Source: DATBGZ01 sp963803115
GTDB lineage: Bacteria; Actinomycetota; Actinomycetes; Mycobacteriales; Micromonosporaceae
NCBI GenBank assembly: GCA_963803115.1
Contig: CAWDLN010000006.1
Span: forward strand, 186,001 to 250,000
Reading direction: 5' to 3'
DNA length: 64,000 bases
Position 1 is the stretch's first letter. Each line of letters begins with the position of its first letter. The notes beneath the pieces were generated by a model. The model saw nothing but the letters and a program-made list of their open reading frames with translations. It had not been told where the DNA came from and ran no database searches. Shown in pieces: positions 53,955 to 62,456 of this stretch. The position numbers and the translations under genes are program-made.

Positions 53955-55337
53955 ATGGGCGATGACCGGGCGGTTCGGCTAGAGCGGCTGGTACGGCAGA
54001 CGCAGGCCCGGGAGCGGATCCCGGCGCTATCCGTGGCGATGCATCGAGCCGATCGTCCCTTGTGGACATTTCAGGTCGGTACGTCGGGACGCGACGATGC
54101 GCCGCTCGGGGCGGACACGCGGTTTCGAATGGGGTCGATCACCAAGACGTTCACCGCGGTGCTCACCCTGCAGTGTCGCGACGACGGCCTGCTCGACCTC
54201 GATGACCCGGTGTCCAAGCACCTGCCCGTGCCGGCGCATGGTGAGCTGACCATCCGGCGGCTGCTGTCCCATACCTCCGGTCTGCAGCGCGAACCATACG
54301 GTGGCGTGTGGGACACACTTCGGATGCCGGACCCGGGGCAGGTGCTGGCCGACCTGACCCGCGTCGAGCGAGTCCTGCCGACGGCGCGGCGCTACCACTA
54401 CTCGAACCTTGGCATGTCACTCCTCGGGCACCTGGTCGGGCGGCTGCGCGGCGGGACCTGGGCCGAGGTGCTTGCTGCCCGGATCCTGCGACCCCTCGGG
54501 CTCAACGATGTATCTCCTGAGCCGGGTGACCGCGCGGCCGTGGGTTACCTGGTCGACGCCTACTCCGACCACGCGCTAGCCGAACCGGCCACGGAGCTCG
54601 GGGGAGTGTCTCCGGCCGGCCAACTCTGGTCGACCGCGGCCGACCTGGCGCGGTGGGCCGCTTTCCTCGCCGATCCATCCACAGTGGATCCCGACGCGAC
54701 GGTGCTGATGGCGTCCACAGTGGAGGAAATGCGGTGGCCGCGTACGGTCACCGACGAGGCGCAGTGGCTGGCCGGGTTCGGGCTTGGCCTGATCCTCGTC
54801 CCACAGGCCGATCGAGTGACCCATGTCGGCCATGACGGCGCCATGCCCGGCTTCATCGCCGGCGCCTACGGCCGGTTCGGTGGCGACGGCGAGCCGGCGG
54901 CGTACGGAGCGGCGGCGCTCGGTTCGTCGGGCACGGCGGTGTCGATCGGCGACCTGGTCCACACGCTGCTTCGTACCGACGCCGCCGAGTTTCCGGCCGA
55001 CGTGGTCCCGTGGGTGCCGGGTGAGCCGGCACCACCCGAGCTACGCTCGGCGCTAGGTCGCTGGTGGAGCGAGGGATTCGAGTACGTCTTCAGCTGGCGG
55101 GACGGCTGCCTGCATGCGAGGCGGACCCTTGACGCCGTACACAAGCCTCCGTCGGTCTTCGAAGCACTTCCAGGCACCCCGGACGAACTCCGTACCCGCG
55201 CCGGCGGCGAGGCCGGCGAGCGACTGATCCTGATCCGTGACTCCGCCACAGGTGCGGTGACGAGCCTGCGGTGGGCGACATACCGGTTCACCCGTACCCA
55301 GGAGACGCTGGACGGGCACAGCCCGAGCGAGCCCTGA
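53955..55337 (+). CDS. Serine beta-lactamase-like hydrolase
   Basis: 460 aa, ATG 53955 (the frame is open upstream over the end of the HNH gene). SITK in RFRMGSITKTFTAVL is the SxxK nucleophile, YSN in RYHYSNLGMSLLGHL the second motif, and HDG in THVGHDGAMPGF the third. No signal peptide, so cytoplasmic. The family includes class C-type enzymes, esterases and D-amino-acid peptidases. A C-terminal lipocalin-like part follows (GRWWSEGFEYVFSW...). Two exact TCCACAGTGGA palindromes lie inside the gene (54678, 54714). Confidence 0.88.
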   Translation: MGDDRAVRLERLVRQTQARERIPALSVAMHRADRPLWTFQVGTSGRDDAPLGADTRFRMGSITKTFTAVLTLQCRDDGLLDLDDPVSKHLPVPAHGELTIRRLLSHTSGLQREPYGGVWDTLRMPDPGQVLADLTRVERVLPTARRYHYSNLGMSLLGHLVGRLRGGTWAEVLAARILRPLGLNDVSPEPGDRAAVGYLVDAYSDHALAEPATELGGVSPAGQLWSTAADLARWAAFLADPSTVDPDATVLMASTVEEMRWPRTVTDEAQWLAGFGLGLILVPQADRVTHVGHDGAMPGFIAGAYGRFGGDGEPAAYGAAALGSSGTAVSIGDLVHTLLRTDAAEFPADVVPWVPGEPAPPELRSALGRWWSEGFEYVFSWRDGCLHARRTLDAVHKPPSVFEALPGTPDELRTRAGGEAGERLILIRDSATGAVTSLRWATYRFTRTQETLDGHSPSEP

Positions 55338-55473
55338 TGCGGCCAACGAGTCATGTGGGCGATATGTCCATATCGGTCGTGGCACGGCGGAAACTGAAAC
55401 CTGTCGCGTCGGCGGATACGATGGGTTACTCGGGTGTCCTCGGCGAGATCGGGACGCCCAACACCAGGGAAGG

Positions 55474-56589
55474 ATGTGGCAGAGGCCGAGCGGCCGACTT
55501 ATGACCGGTAGCCCACCCCACGCCGCGGAGTTCGCCACGGACGCGAGCGCGCGCGTGCAGACGAAGATCACAGTCGCGGATCCCCGCATGATGGTGAGCC
55601 TGCTCGGCTCCCACGACGAAATCCTCAAGCTCGTTGAGCGATCGGTGCGCAGCGACATTCACGTCCGAGGCAACGAGATCACCATATCCGGCGCGCCGGA
55701 CGACAACGGCAAGGCTGAGCGGATCTTCGCGGAGCTGCTGGAGCTCATCGAGAAGGGTGAAACCTTGACCGCCGACGCCGTACGGCGCACGGTAGGCATG
55801 CTCGAGCAAGGTACGACCGAGCGCCCGGCCGACGTGCTCACGCTCAACATCCTCTCCCGTCGCGGGCGGACGATCCGGCCGAAGACGCTGGGTCAGAAGA
55901 AGTACGTGGATTCGATCGACGAGCACACCGTCGTGTTCGGCATCGGCCCCGCCGGCACCGGGAAGACGTACCTGGCCATGGCGAAGGCTGTCCAAGCCTT
56001 GCAGGCCAAGCAGGTGAACCGGATCATCCTGACCCGGCCGGCGGTCGAGGCGGGCGAGCGGCTTGGCTTCCTGCCCGGCACGCTATTCGAAAAGATCGAC
56101 CCGTATCTACGGCCGCTCTACGACGCGCTACACGACATGATCGACCCGGACTCGATTCCCCGGCTGATGGCCAACGGGACCATCGAGGTGGCGCCGCTGG
56201 CGTACATGCGCGGGCGGACTCTCAACGACGCATTCATCATTCTCGATGAGGCCCAGAACACGACGCCCGAGCAGATGAAGATGTTCCTGACCCGACTCGG
56301 TTTTGGATCCAAGATCGTCGTTACGGGTGACGTCACCCAGATCGACCTACCTGGTGGCACCCGCAGCGGGTTGAAGGTGGTGCGGGAGATCCTCGACGGC
56401 GTGGAGGACGTCCACTTCGCCGCGCTCTCGAGCGCGGACGTGGTGCGCCACCGGCTGGTGACCGACATCGTCGACGCGTACGAACGGTGGGACGCCGCCC
56501 AGGAGGCCGACACGGCCCAACCCATTCGGGCGGTGCCCGGGCCGGGCGGTCATCCGGGGCGTCCGGGCCGCGCCGCCCGCCGGCGCTAA
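55474..56589 (+). CDS. phoH: PhoH-like ATPase
   Basis: 371 aa from ATG 55474 (ATG 55501 is possible, giving 362 aa). A KH-like N-terminal part (MMVSLLGSHDEILKLVER...IHVRGNEITISG) precedes the ATPase with GIGPAGTGKTYLAMAKAVQ (Walker A) and AFIILDEAQNTT (Walker B). The C-terminal tail is Pro/Arg-rich. PhoH proteins act in RNA metabolism with YbeY, which follows 22 bp later. Confidence 0.96.
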   Translation: MWQRPSGRLMTGSPPHAAEFATDASARVQTKITVADPRMMVSLLGSHDEILKLVERSVRSDIHVRGNEITISGAPDDNGKAERIFAELLELIEKGETLTADAVRRTVGMLEQGTTERPADVLTLNILSRRGRTIRPKTLGQKKYVDSIDEHTVVFGIGPAGTGKTYLAMAKAVQALQAKQVNRIILTRPAVEAGERLGFLPGTLFEKIDPYLRPLYDALHDMIDPDSIPRLMANGTIEVAPLAYMRGRTLNDAFIILDEAQNTTPEQMKMFLTRLGFGSKIVVTGDVTQIDLPGGTRSGLKVVREILDGVEDVHFAALSSADVVRHRLVTDIVDAYERWDAAQEADTAQPIRAVPGPGGHPGRPGRAARRR

Positions 56590-56611
56590 CCTGACACGGG
56601 GGTTCTCCGCT

Positions 56612-57079
56612 ATGTCCATCGAGATCGCCAACGAGTCCGGCGCCGAGGTCGACACCGACGCCATTCTCGACTGCGCCCGCTTTGCGCTTGACGAGCTGGG
56701 CGTCAACCCGCTCGCCGAGCTCTCGGTCCTGCTTGTTGACGTGCCTTATATGGCCGAGCTGAACCACCGTTGGATGGGAGGTGACGGCCCGACCGATGTG
56801 CTCGCCTTCCCGATGGAGGAAGGCACGATCGATCCTGGACCTAATGACCTGTCTGGCGGCGAGCCGACCCTCCTCGGCGATGTCGTGCTCTGCCCCGAGG
56901 TCGCCGAAAAGCAGGCTATGAGTGTCGGCCATACGCCGGCGGACGAGCTACACATGCTCACCGTTCACGGCGTCCTGCACCTGCTCGGCTACGACCACGC
57001 CGAACCCGATGACGAGCGGGAGATGTTCTCCCTGCAGGCCAAGCTGCTCGACGGCTGGCGCGCCGCGCGAAGAGGCTAG
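56612..57079 (+). CDS. ybeY: Endoribonuclease YbeY
   Basis: 155 aa, ATG 56612. Zinc motif HGVLHLLGYDH (H3XH5XH) near residues 117-127. The upstream GDGPTDVLAFPMEE is also conserved. Single-strand RNase for 16S 3'-end maturation and ribosome quality control. Next gene starts 2 bp later. Confidence 0.97.
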   Translation: MSIEIANESGAEVDTDAILDCARFALDELGVNPLAELSVLLVDVPYMAELNHRWMGGDGPTDVLAFPMEEGTIDPGPNDLSGGEPTLLGDVVLCPEVAEKQAMSVGHTPADELHMLTVHGVLHLLGYDHAEPDDEREMFSLQAKLLDGWRAARRG

Positions 57080-57081
57080 AG

Positions 57082-58383
57082 GTGCACACCGCGTCGCTGA
57101 TTATCACGGCCGCAGGCCTGGTGGTGCTGGCTGGATTCTTTGCCATGTCCGACGCGGCGGTCTCGACCGTGTCCCGTGCGCGGGCCGCTGAGCTTATCCG
57201 GGAGAAGGTGCGCGGGGCCCGGGCGTTGCAGGCCATCGCCGCCGATCCGGCCCGGTACACCAACCTGCTTTTGCTGCTCCGCTTGATATGCGAGCTGACC
57301 GCCACCACCCTCGTGGCCCTGGTCTACATCACCGCCATCGAGCGCTCATGGTTGGCCGTCCTGGTGACCGCGGTCACGATGGCAGTGGTCAGCTTCGTCG
57401 TGGTGGGCGTGGGACCCCGCACGATCGGGCGGCAGCATGCCTACGCCGTTGGCCGCGTCGTCGCGCCGCTGGTGCAGTGGCTGGGTCAGGCGCTCGGTCC
57501 GCTGGCGACCTTGTTGATCCGCGTCGGCAACGCCGTGACACCCGGACGCGGATTTCGCGAGGGGCCGTTCGCGAGTCAGGTCGAGCTGCGCGAACTGGTC
57601 GACCTGGCCGAGCAGCGAGGCGTGGTGGAGCACGACGAGCGCGACATGATCCATTCCGTGTTCGCGTTGGGTGACACGATCGCGCGCGAGGTGATGGTGC
57701 CGCGGACCGAGATGGTGTGGGTCGAGGCACACCGCTCGGCCAGCCAGGCGCTCACCCTCGCGCTGCGCTCCGGCTTCTCCCGGCTCCCCGTGATCGGCGA
57801 GACCGTCGACGACGTGCTCGGCATCGTCTACCTCAAGGACCTGGTCCGGAGGACCCAGAACAACGGCGCCGACATCGAGGTGCGCGCGTTGATGCGGCCC
57901 GCCAGTTACGTGCCCGAATCCAAGCATGTCGATGAGTTGCTGCGCGAGATGCAGGCGGCGCGGACTCACATCGCCATCGTCGTCGACGAGTACGGCGGTA
58001 CGGCCGGTCTGGTCACGATCGAGGACATCCTGGAGGAGATCGTCGGCGAGATCACCGATGAGTACGATGTGGAGCGTCCGCCGGTTGAGCGCATCGACCG
58101 GGACCGGATCCGGGTCACGGCCCGACTTCCAGTGGAGGACCTCGGCGAACTGTTCGATGTGGAGCTCGAGAGCGAAGATGTCGAGACGGTGGCTGGTCTG
58201 TTGGCGCACGCGTTGGGCCGGGTACCAATCCCTGGGGCGACGGCCAGCATCCACGGACTGACGCTGGAGGCAGAGGGAACGACCGGCCGGCGCAACCGCA
58301 TCGACACGGTCCTGGTCACCCGGCAGCGCGAGGAGCCGGCCGAGGAGCAGTACGACGAGGAGAGGCAGACTGCGGATGCCTGA
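57082..58383 (+). CDS. CorC/HlyC-type CNNM transporter-like protein
   Basis: 433 aa, GTG 57082. The DUF21 (CNNM) membrane domain with four helices covers residues 1-150 (SLIITAAGLVVLAGFFAMSD, ARYTNLLLLLRLICELTATT). A CBS pair follows with VMVPRTEMVWVEAHRSAS and FSRLPVIGETVDDVLGIVYLK, then MQAARTHIAIVVDEYGGTAG and a C-terminal CorC_HlyC domain (VTARLPVEDLGELFDVELES). Linked to divalent cation export. Conserved between ybeY and era. Confidence 0.94.
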   Translation: MHTASLIITAAGLVVLAGFFAMSDAAVSTVSRARAAELIREKVRGARALQAIAADPARYTNLLLLLRLICELTATTLVALVYITAIERSWLAVLVTAVTMAVVSFVVVGVGPRTIGRQHAYAVGRVVAPLVQWLGQALGPLATLLIRVGNAVTPGRGFREGPFASQVELRELVDLAEQRGVVEHDERDMIHSVFALGDTIAREVMVPRTEMVWVEAHRSASQALTLALRSGFSRLPVIGETVDDVLGIVYLKDLVRRTQNNGADIEVRALMRPASYVPESKHVDELLREMQAARTHIAIVVDEYGGTAGLVTIEDILEEIVGEITDEYDVERPPVERIDRDRIRVTARLPVEDLGELFDVELESEDVETVAGLLAHALGRVPIPGATASIHGLTLEAEGTTGRRNRIDTVLVTRQREEPAEEQYDEERQTADA

Positions 58384-58735
58384 GCGGGTTCAGCACGAAC
58401 TCGACGCCGAAGATCTCAAGCTGGTCACATTGGCCCGCGCCTCCCGAGCCCGGGTGAGTGCTATCGAGGGCGCCGCCGTGCGTGACCAGGACGGCCGTAC
58501 GTACGCGGCGGCCACAGTCGCCTTACCGTCCCTGACCTTGTCGGCGTTACAGGCCGCGGTGGCGGCCGCGGTGTCCGCCGGCGCCCACACACTCGAGGCG
58601 GCAGCGGTCGTAACCGAAGCGTCCACTGTGGACGTCAATGGCTACGCGGCCGTGCGTGACCTGAGCGCGAGTGCTCCGGTATACGCCGCCACCCCAGACG
58701 GCAAGCCGTTTGGCACCCTGGTCGGGCCGGCGTGA
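58376..58735 (+). CDS. Cytidine-deaminase-like small protein
   Basis: 119 aa; ATG 58376 overlaps the corC stop by 8 bp. It has the general layout of a cytidine deaminase (LVTLARASRARVSAIEGAAVRDQDGRTY...) but lacks the His/Cys-Glu and PCxxC zinc sites, so it is probably not an active deaminase. A conserved gene at this place before era exists in Mycobacterium (function unknown). It contains one TCCACTGTGGA (58622). Confidence 0.8.
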   Translation: MPERVQHELDAEDLKLVTLARASRARVSAIEGAAVRDQDGRTYAAATVALPSLTLSALQAAVAAAVSAGAHTLEAAAVVTEASTVDVNGYAAVRDLSASAPVYAATPDGKPFGTLVGPA

Positions 58736-58785
58736 GCGAAGCGCAGCGAGCCGCCGTCATGAGCGAGCGAAGCGAGCCGACGGCA
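58733..58785 (+). repeat. Two-copy 26/27-bp direct repeat before era
   Basis: TGAGCGAAGCGCAGCGAGCC (58733 on, 27 bp unit) and TGAGCGAGCGAAGCGAGCC (58760 on, 26 bp unit), each followed by GxCGxCA. It spans the gap between the deaminase-like gene and era and overlaps the stop of the first and the start of the second. Confidence 0.75.
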
Positions 58786-59672
58786 TGAGTTTTCGGGCGG
58801 GATTCGTGTGCTTTGTAGGGCGACCCAACGCTGGCAAGTCCACTTTGGTCAATGCCTTGGTCGGTCAGAAGATCGCGATCACCAGCAGCCGCCCGCAGAC
58901 CACTCGACACGTCGTGCGCGGTGTGCTGCACCGCCCCGAGGCTCAGGTGGTGCTTGTGGACACACCGGGAGTGCACAAGCCCAAGACACTCCTGGGCGAG
59001 CGCCTCAACGACCTTGTGCGGGACACGTGGAGTGAGGTCGACGTGATCGGCCTCTGCGTACCGGCCGACGAGCCGGTTGGCCCGGGCGACCGGTTCATCG
59101 CTGCCGAGATCTCCGCCCTCAAGGCTTCGGTCATCGCGGTCGTGACGAAGACCGATCTCGTGACCAAGGCGCGCCTGGCCGAACAGCTGGTGGCGGTGTC
59201 CCGGATCGGTGATTTCGCGGACGTGGTCCCGGTGTCGGCCATCACTGGTCAGCAGCTCGACATTCTGGTGGACGTCATGGCCGGACACCTGCCCACCTCG
59301 CCCCAGCTCTATCCGGACGACATGATCACTGACGAGCCCGAGCAGATGATGGTGGCCGAGCTGATCCGGGAAGCTGCGCTCGAGGGCGTCCGCGAGGAGC
59401 TGCCGCACTCGATCGCCGTTGTGGTCGAGGAGATGTTCCCGGCCGAGGGGCGCGATGACTTGATCAAGGTCTACGCCGACATCTACGTCGAGCGGCAGAG
59501 TCAGAAGTCCATCGTGATCGGTGCCGGCGGCGCTCGTCTGCGCGAGGTCGGCAGCCGCGCCCGTACCGAGATCGAATCCTTGCTGGGAAAGCGGGTCTAC
59601 CTAGGTCTGCACGTACGGGTGGCCAAGGAGTGGCAGCGCGACCCGAAGCTCCTGCGTCGTCTGGGTTTCTAA
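58785..59672 (+). CDS. era: GTPase Era
   Basis: 295 aa, ATG 58785. GRPNAGKSTL (G1), DTPGVHKPKTLLGERL (G3) and VTKTDLV (G4) form the GTPase; the KH domain has VEEMFPAEGRDDLIKVYADI and IVIGAGGARLREVGSRAR. Binds the 16S rRNA 3' end during 30S maturation. The ribosome site falls in the repeat just upstream. Confidence 0.97.
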   Translation: MSFRAGFVCFVGRPNAGKSTLVNALVGQKIAITSSRPQTTRHVVRGVLHRPEAQVVLVDTPGVHKPKTLLGERLNDLVRDTWSEVDVIGLCVPADEPVGPGDRFIAAEISALKASVIAVVTKTDLVTKARLAEQLVAVSRIGDFADVVPVSAITGQQLDILVDVMAGHLPTSPQLYPDDMITDEPEQMMVAELIREAALEGVREELPHSIAVVVEEMFPAEGRDDLIKVYADIYVERQSQKSIVIGAGGARLREVGSRARTEIESLLGKRVYLGLHVRVAKEWQRDPKLLRRLGF

Positions 59673-59717
59673 GGTTCCTCCGACGCAACACACAAACTCC
59701 GTGGGTACAGACGGAGT

Positions 59718-60062
59718 GTGCGCAACACCTTCTACGACGTGCTGCGCGGCGTGGAAATTCTGCGAGTCGTCCTGATCTTCTCGTACGCACCGCACTCGAT
59801 GGCCTGGCTCTCGCGTCGCCGGGCGCTCTCGACCGCGGTGCGCGCGGTGAACGAGCGGGCGGTGACCATCTACCTGTGGCACCAGACGGTGATCGTCGGG
59901 CTCGGAACGTTGTTGGCCGTAACCGGGGTCTCGTTGTCCAGCCGGCTGGACAACGCGCCATGGCTGCTCGCGGTCTATCTCGGTGTCGGCGTGTGTGCCG
60001 TCGCGGTCGGTTGCGTTGAAGATCTCGCCGCCCGGCGCCGGCCGATGTTGTTGCCGACGTAG
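59718..60062 (+). pseudogene. C-terminal remnant of an acyltransferase-3 family membrane protein
   Basis: 114 codons from GTG 59718: FYDVLRGVEILRVVLIFSYA, then RAVNERAVTIYLWHQTVIVG and WLLAVYLGVGVCAVAVGCVEDL. The part from 'ERAVTIYLWHQ' resembles the last helices of acyltransferase-3 proteins, which have about ten. No N-terminal part is found, so this is a fragment, or a short membrane gene of its own. era and recO are adjacent in relatives, so this is an insertion point. Confidence 0.55.
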
Positions 60063-60074
60063 AAGAATGGGCGG

Positions 60075-60833
60075 GTGCCCGTACGCCTGCCTGTCTACCG
60101 CGACGACGCGGTGGTGCTGCGCGTGCAGAAGCTCGGCGAGTCCGACCGGATCATCACCCTGCTGACCCGCCGGCACGGCCGGCTGCGGGCGGTCGCCAGG
60201 GGCATCCGGCGCACCACCTCCCGGTTCGGCGCCCGGCTGGAGCCGTTCGGCCACGTCGACCTCCAGCTCGCCGGCGACCCGAGGGCAACCCGGCAGCTCG
60301 CTGCACACGGTCAGCCAGGTCGAGGGCATCGACCTGTACGGCAAGCGGTTCCTGGGCCGCGACTACCCCCGCTACACGGCGGCCAGCGCGATCGCCGAGA
60401 CCGCCGAGCGGCTGACCCCGGTCGAGCGGGAACCGTCGCTGCGGCTGTTCCAGCTCACCCTCGGCGCGTTGCGCGCCCTCGCCGCGGCCGAGCACGCCAG
60501 CACGCTGGTGCTCGACGCGTACCTGCTGCGGGGGATGGCGATCGCCGGCTGGGCCCCGGCGCTGACCGCCTGCGCGGTCTGCGGCACCCCCGGCCGGCAC
60601 GGCGCGTTCTCCGTACCGGCCGGGGGTGCGGTCTGCCCGGACTGCCGGCCGCCCGGCGCGGCCCATCCCGCGCCGGCCACCATCGAGCTGATGTCCGCCC
60701 TGACCGCGGGTGACTGGCGCGTCGCCGACGCGAGTCGAGCGGCGCGAACCGCCGGGAGTGCAGCGGCCTGGTCGCGGCGCACCTGCAGTGGCACCTGGAG
60801 CGGGGGTTACGCTCGCTGCCGCTGGTCGACCGG
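60075..60833 (+). pseudogene. recO: DNA repair protein RecO, multiply frameshifted
   Basis: GTG 60075 begins PVRLPVYRDDAVVLRVQKLG, the RecO OB-fold start. At about 60284-60298 (CCGAGGGCAACCCGGC) two G appear to be missing. Another frame then gives SLHTVSQVEGIDLYGKRFLG and the cysteines CAVCG and CPDC of the zinc site. A further shift at about 60735-60755 leads to GLVAAHLQWHLERGLRSLPL. After the last shift no stop occurs before uppS. RecO loads RecA through RecF/RecR. Either error-rich sequence or a decaying gene. Codon use is clearly more GC-rich than in era. Confidence 0.8.
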
Positions 60834-60983
60834 GGGGCCGGCGACCAGTCGCCACGGACCGGCGCGAATCGATCAGAGAACGAGGCGTCACCGCAGGCCG
60901 TACCGGTCGGGGCCGGCGCGAGCCGGTGCCCCGACGCCGCACCCGTCCGGCGCCCGGCCGCCGGCGCTGCCCGAAGCGAGGCG

Positions 60984-61706
60984 GTGCCCCGGCACGTCGC
61001 GATCGTGATGGACGGCAACGGCCGCTGGGCCAAGGACCGCGGCCTGCCCCGGACCAAGGGCCACGAGCAGGGGGAGCACTCGCTCTTCGACACCATCGAG
61101 GGGGCGATCGAGCTGGGCATTCCGTACCTGTCGGCGTACGCGTTCTCCACCGAGAACTGGCGGCGCTCGCCGGACGAGGTCCGCTTCCTGATGGGCTTCA
61201 ACCGGGACGTGATCCGGCGCCGCCGCGACCAGCTGGTCGACCTCGGCGTCCGGGTGGTCTGGTCCGGGCGGGCCGGCCGGCTCTGGAAGAGCGTGATCTC
61301 CGAGCTGCAGACCGCGGAGGAGATGTCGCCCGGCAACTCGACGCTGACCCTGCAGTTCTGCGTGAACTACGGCGGGCAGGCGGAGATCGCCGACGCCGCC
61401 GCCGCGATCGCCCGGGACGTCGCCGCCGGCCGGATCGACCCGGACAAGGTCAACGAGAAGATGATCGCGCGCTACCTCTACCACCCCGAGGTGCCCGAGG
61501 TCGACCTGTTCCTGCGCCCGTCCGGCGAGCAGCGGATCTCCAACTTCCTGCTCTGGCAGTCCGCCTACGCCGAGCTGGTCTTCCTGGACACGCTCTGGCC
61601 CGACTTCGACCGGCGGCACCTCTGGTACGCCTGCGAGCTGTACGCCCAGCGGGACCGCCGCTTCGGCGGTGCGCTGCCCAACCCGGTCGCCCCCGCTGCT
61701 CTCTAG
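60984..61706 (+). CDS. uppS: Polyprenyl diphosphate synthase (UppS type)
   Basis: 240 aa from GTG 60984, beginning VPRHVAIVMDGNGRWAKDRG (catalytic Asp and diphosphate loop). LSAYAFSTENWRRSPDEV, FLRPSGEQRISNFLLWQSAYA and ELVFLDTLWPDF are cis-prenyltransferase signatures. The N-terminal tail of homologues (PHPSGARPPALPEA) is present in another frame at about 60935-60975, so one base is missing around 60976-60984 and the real start is upstream. GC at third positions is nearly complete. It supplies lipid carrier for cell-wall synthesis. Confidence 0.94.
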   Translation: MPRHVAIVMDGNGRWAKDRGLPRTKGHEQGEHSLFDTIEGAIELGIPYLSAYAFSTENWRRSPDEVRFLMGFNRDVIRRRRDQLVDLGVRVVWSGRAGRLWKSVISELQTAEEMSPGNSTLTLQFCVNYGGQAEIADAAAAIARDVAAGRIDPDKVNEKMIARYLYHPEVPEVDLFLRPSGEQRISNFLLWQSAYAELVFLDTLWPDFDRRHLWYACELYAQRDRRFGGALPNPVAPAAL

Positions 61707-61714
61707 GCGGCGAT

Positions 61715-61763
61715 CTTGGGCAAATGCGTGTTAGCCGATCTCTGATCACGCGTTTTGCCCAAG
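61715..61763 (+). terminator. Hairpin after uppS
   Basis: CTTGGGCAAATGCGTG (61715-61730) pairs with CACGCGTTTTGCCCAAG (61747-61763) with one bulge. It lies between uppS and the converging phoU pair. Confidence 0.7.
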
Positions 61764-61801
61764 GTCACCGAGAAGTCTAGGTGGGCGGCGCCTGACGCTG
61801 G

Positions 61802-62446
61802 CTAGATGAGTGACTCGCCGGTGACGAAGAAATACATGTGGTGACCGGCGTTGACCGCGTGGTCGGCGTACCGCTCGTAGAACCGGCCCAGCAATGCGCC
61901 GTCGATGGCCGACTCCACGCCGTGTTTCCAGGCGGCGCCGAGCAGCACGACGAACAGTCCCTTGTGGAGCTCGTCCATCGCATCGTCATCGGTCTCGAGC
62001 TCAGCCGCCCGAGCGGCGTCGGGGCTGGCCAGCACCTTGCTGATCTTTCCGGCGATGCGGTCGGCGACGTTGGCCATGTCGCCGATGATGCCGGTGAGCT
62101 CGTCCGGCACGGCCCGTGCCGGGTGCCGGCGTAGCGCGGTCTTCGCGACGTGCTTGGCGAGGTCGCCCATGCGCTCGATGTCGGAGGCGATGTGCAGCGC
62201 GGTGACGACCAGTCGGAGATCGGAGGCGACTGGTGCCTGTCGGGCCAGCAAGGCGTAGACCTTCTCCTCGACCTCCTTATGCAGCTGGTTCACCACGGTG
62301 TCGCCGGCGACAACCCCTTCGGCGACCCCGGCGTCGGCGTTGAGCAGGGCGTTCGTGGCTCGCTTCATCGCACTGCGTACCTCGTCAGCCATGGCCACGA
62401 GCAGCCCACTCACATCGGCCAGCTCCGCGTGGAACTCCTCGCGCAT
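61802..62446 (-). CDS. phoU: PhoU family phosphate-signalling protein (copy 1)
   Basis: 214 aa, ATG 62446 after GAGGGAGGG. Two three-helix bundles with the PhoU metal-site repeats: ALHIASDIERMGDLAKHVAK and a second RFYERYADHAVNAGHH near the end. It links the Pst transporter to the PhoR/SenX3 kinase and dampens the Pho response. Starts 10 bp after the end of copy 2 and so is cotranscribed with it. Confidence 0.95.
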   Translation of the reverse strand: MREEFHAELADVSGLLVAMADEVRSAMKRATNALLNADAGVAEGVVAGDTVVNQLHKEVEEKVYALLARQAPVASDLRLVVTALHIASDIERMGDLAKHVAKTALRRHPARAVPDELTGIIGDMANVADRIAGKISKVLASPDAARAAELETDDDAMDELHKGLFVVLLGAAWKHGVESAIDGALLGRFYERYADHAVNAGHHMYFFVTGESLI

Positions 62447-62456
62447 CAGCCCTCCC

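Noticed and set aside
60469..61008. Fusion protein RecO-UppS
   Set aside because: The lack of a stop between them results from frameshifts near 60745 and 60980; the homologous UppS N-terminus is in the other frame.
60710..61780. 356-codon frame overlapping uppS
   Set aside because: Arg/Gly/Pro-rich shadow of a very GC-rich gene; the UppS frame is unambiguous.
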